A stretch of DNA of 7,406 bases from contig PLUH01000267.1 in the NCBI GenBank assembly GCA_003164825.1, positions 1,936 to 9,341 of the forward strand. The letters are read 5' to 3'. Below the pieces are notes generated by a model. The model saw only the letters and a program-made list of their open reading frames with translations. It did not search any database and had not been told where the DNA came from. The position numbers were made by a program, and so were the translations under genes. This DNA is from Hyphomicrobiales bacterium (GTDB taxonomy: Bacteria > Pseudomonadota > Alphaproteobacteria > Rhizobiales > Beijerinckiaceae). This document shows, one piece after another, positions 6,036-7,406 of the stretch; the stretch's first letter is position 1, and every line of letters starts with the position of its first letter.

Positions 6036-6085
6036 GCGGTGGGGTCCCCTGGTTTGCCGCCTCGACCATGCGTAGCGCGGTGGAG

Positions 6086-6112
6086 GGGCGCGGCGGCTCC
6101 GGGTCCGCGCTC
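6086..6112 (+). other. GC-rich stem-loop between binding protein and permease genes
   Basis: GGGCGCGG (6086-6093) pairs with CCGCGCTC (6105-6112), 8 pairs including one G-U, around an 11-base loop. It lies 50 bases after the binding-protein stop codon and has no T-tract. In other importer operons (the malE-malF region is the known case) such a structure protects the upstream mRNA and makes the binding protein more abundant than the permeases. A similar role is inferred here. Confidence 0.45.
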
Positions 6113-6162
6113 GCTAGCCTGAAGCCATTGCCCTAACGCGGGCTCGAGCAATATTGATAAAT

Positions 6163-7170
6163 ATGACCGACGAAGCCATGAGCGAAATGTCGGCGCGTCG
6201 GCGCTTCGGCTTGGGCGGAGTTCCCGCGCAATTCGGCCTCGCGATCATCATCGCCGCCTTTTGGGCCGTGTTCGCCTGGCGCGCGCCCGGATTTCTTTCG
6301 CCGTTCAATCTCTTTTCCGTCGGACGCGCGCTTGCGGTCGACATCGTGATCGGCTTCGCCCAGATGGCGGCGCTCGCCACCGGGGGCATGAATCTGTCGG
6401 TCGGCTCGATCGGCGTCTGCGCCGTTATGACCGGCGGGTACCTCATGCAGACGCTGGCATTGCCGGTCCCGGTCGCCATTTTCGGCGCGCTCGGGCTCGG
6501 GGCGGCGCTCGGCTGGCTCAATGGCTTCGTCATCGCGCGCAGCGGCGTCAGCGCCTTCATTATCACGCTGGCGAGCGCCAATCTCTACTCCGGCGCCATG
6601 CTCATTCTAACCAAAGCAGTCCCGCTCAACAGCCTGCCGATGGAGGTTGGCGCGTTCGGAAAAATGAAGATCGCCGGCCTCGTATCGCCGCTGCTCGTCA
6701 TTGCTCTGGCGGTCGGCTTGGTGCTATTCGTCTTCTATCGCCATTCCGTTCTTGGCCGGCAAATCCTCGCCGCCGGCGCCAACGCCCGCGCCGCCAAAAT
6801 GTCGGGCGTGCCGGTCGATCGCGTCATCACGATCAGCCATGCGCTCTCGGGCCTTCTGGCGGCGACGGCCGGCATGATGGTGGTCGCCCATCTTGGCGCG
6901 GCGATGCCGGCGGTCGGCGGCGAAGACTGGCTGCTGCCCTCTTTCCTCGGGCCGGTGCTCGGCGGCACGCCGCTTTCGGGCGGAGCGGTGGCGGTGGCCG
7001 GCACGATGCTCGGGGCCCTGCTGGTGACCACGATCCGCAGCGGGCTCCTGGTGCTGCAGATCGGCAACTACTGGCTCCAGCTCTACCTCGGCGTGATCCT
7101 GCTTCTCGCCGTTCTCGTCGATCGCTATCGCGCGCTTTACCAGGAGCGTCGCGGAATCCCCATGCGATGA
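6163..7170 (+). CDS. ABC sugar-importer permease, RbsC family (first of two)
   Basis: A 335-residue inner-membrane protein of the branched-chain/ribose-type permease family (BPD_transp_2), with about eight to ten hydrophobic segments. TM1 is FGLAIIIAAFWAVFAW (24-39), followed by the typical APGFLSPFNLFSVGR periplasmic segment. The signature GGMNLSVGS (74-82) replaces the commoner GGIDLSVGS. The cytoplasmic coupling loop ANARAAKMSGVPVDR (206-220) contacts the ATPase, and LGPVLGGTPLSGG (262-274) is a family motif. With the partner permease it should form the heterodimeric channel served by the preceding binding protein. The start is uncertain: TTG at 6154 and ATGs at 6163, 6178 and 6187 all fit, and none has a strong Shine-Dalgarno sequence. 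I chose 6163. The 127-base gap from the binding-protein gene contains a stem-loop. The stop overlaps the next start in ATGA. Confidence 0.9.
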   Translation: MTDEAMSEMSARRRFGLGGVPAQFGLAIIIAAFWAVFAWRAPGFLSPFNLFSVGRALAVDIVIGFAQMAALATGGMNLSVGSIGVCAVMTGGYLMQTLALPVPVAIFGALGLGAALGWLNGFVIARSGVSAFIITLASANLYSGAMLILTKAVPLNSLPMEVGAFGKMKIAGLVSPLLVIALAVGLVLFVFYRHSVLGRQILAAGANARAAKMSGVPVDRVITISHALSGLLAATAGMMVVAHLGAAMPAVGGEDWLLPSFLGPVLGGTPLSGGAVAVAGTMLGALLVTTIRSGLLVLQIGNYWLQLYLGVILLLAVLVDRYRALYQERRGIPMR

Positions 7171-7406
7171 CTCTGTTCCGCCGCCTTCTACTAGTCGAGT
7201 GGTCCGGCCTGGCGGTCGCCATCCTTTTGGGCGCGTTGGCGCTCAGCGTCGGCCTGCTCGTCGCCTTCGCCCAAATGGTGACGCTCGGCGTCGGCCAGAT
7301 GAACATCGCCGTCGGCGCGCTCGGCGGCCTGACGGCCATCATCTTCGGCGCGACCATTGAGCTCTACGGCTTTCCGCTTCTTCTGGCGATTCCGCTCGCG
7401 CTGGCG
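7167..7406 (+). CDS. second ABC sugar-importer permease, N-terminal part
   Basis: Eighty codons are visible before the window ends, beginning MTLFRRLLLVEWSGLAV. The ATG overlaps the first permease's stop by 4 bases (ATGA), which implies translational coupling. FAQMVTLGVGQMNIAVG (34-50) aligns with FAQMAALATGGMNLSVG of the first permease, so this is its paralogue and presumed heterodimer partner. Between the shared GLA in TM1 and the shared FAQM there are 17 residues here against 35 in the first permease: the periplasmic segment with the usual FLSPFN motif is absent, without any visible frameshift. GQMN replaces the family's usual GGID. The C-terminal part and the coupling loop lie outside the window, so intactness cannot be judged. 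Confidence 0.85.
   Translation, partial: MTLFRRLLLVEWSGLAVAILLGALALSVGLLVAFAQMVTLGVGQMNIAVGALGGLTAIIFGATIELYGFPLLLAIPLALA

Overview
The window looks like chromosomal DNA from a GC-rich alphaproteobacterium, probably of the Rhizobiales/Bradyrhizobium type. That is an inference from GC-rich third codon positions, the protein families present (a hydrolase-cyclase fusion, a Bcr-type exporter, a ribose-type ABC importer with a GntR/FCD regulator) and AGCGGACAT-like intergenic repeats. No RNA gene, transposase, CRISPR array or phage gene was seen. By eye, bases 1-3600 are somewhat less GC-rich than the importer operon on the right.

Left part. On the minus strand lies a 439-residue protein that joins an alpha/beta-hydrolase to a class III nucleotide cyclase (107-1426). 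It is followed by a minus-strand MFS drug exporter of the Bcr/CflA type (1673-2914) and a divergent TetR regulator (3032-3589). Their shared intergenic region carries two exact copies of a 17-bp sequence built on a perfect 12-bp palindrome. One copy fits in the spacer of a candidate exporter promoter and the other near its predicted start point, as expected for an autoregulated, drug-inducible exporter switch. The exporter/TetR pair is bracketed by two same-orientation copies of an imperfect 33-bp repeat (1613-1645 and 3653-3685).

Middle. Between the converging tetR and gntR genes (3590-3829) there is no gene, but there is a dense set of inverted and direct repeats. A minus-strand GntR/FCD regulator (3830-4843) follows; it appears to carry two winged-helix domains in tandem.

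Right part. Divergent from the regulator is an ABC sugar-importer operon: a secreted binding protein (5004-6035), a ribose-type permease (6163-7170) and a second permease that overlaps it by 4 bp and runs off the window (from 7167). The ATPase and any catabolic genes are not in view. The 160-bp gap between regulator and binding protein holds a 12-bp-arm inverted repeat and a 12-bp perfect palindrome, which are candidate operators for substrate-responsive control. The substrate cannot be named from this sequence.

I did not find a clearly new biological system. The observations most worth checking are the doubled winged helix in the GntR protein with its paired palindromes, the repeat-bracketed exporter cassette, and the second permease that lacks about 18 residues relative to its partner.
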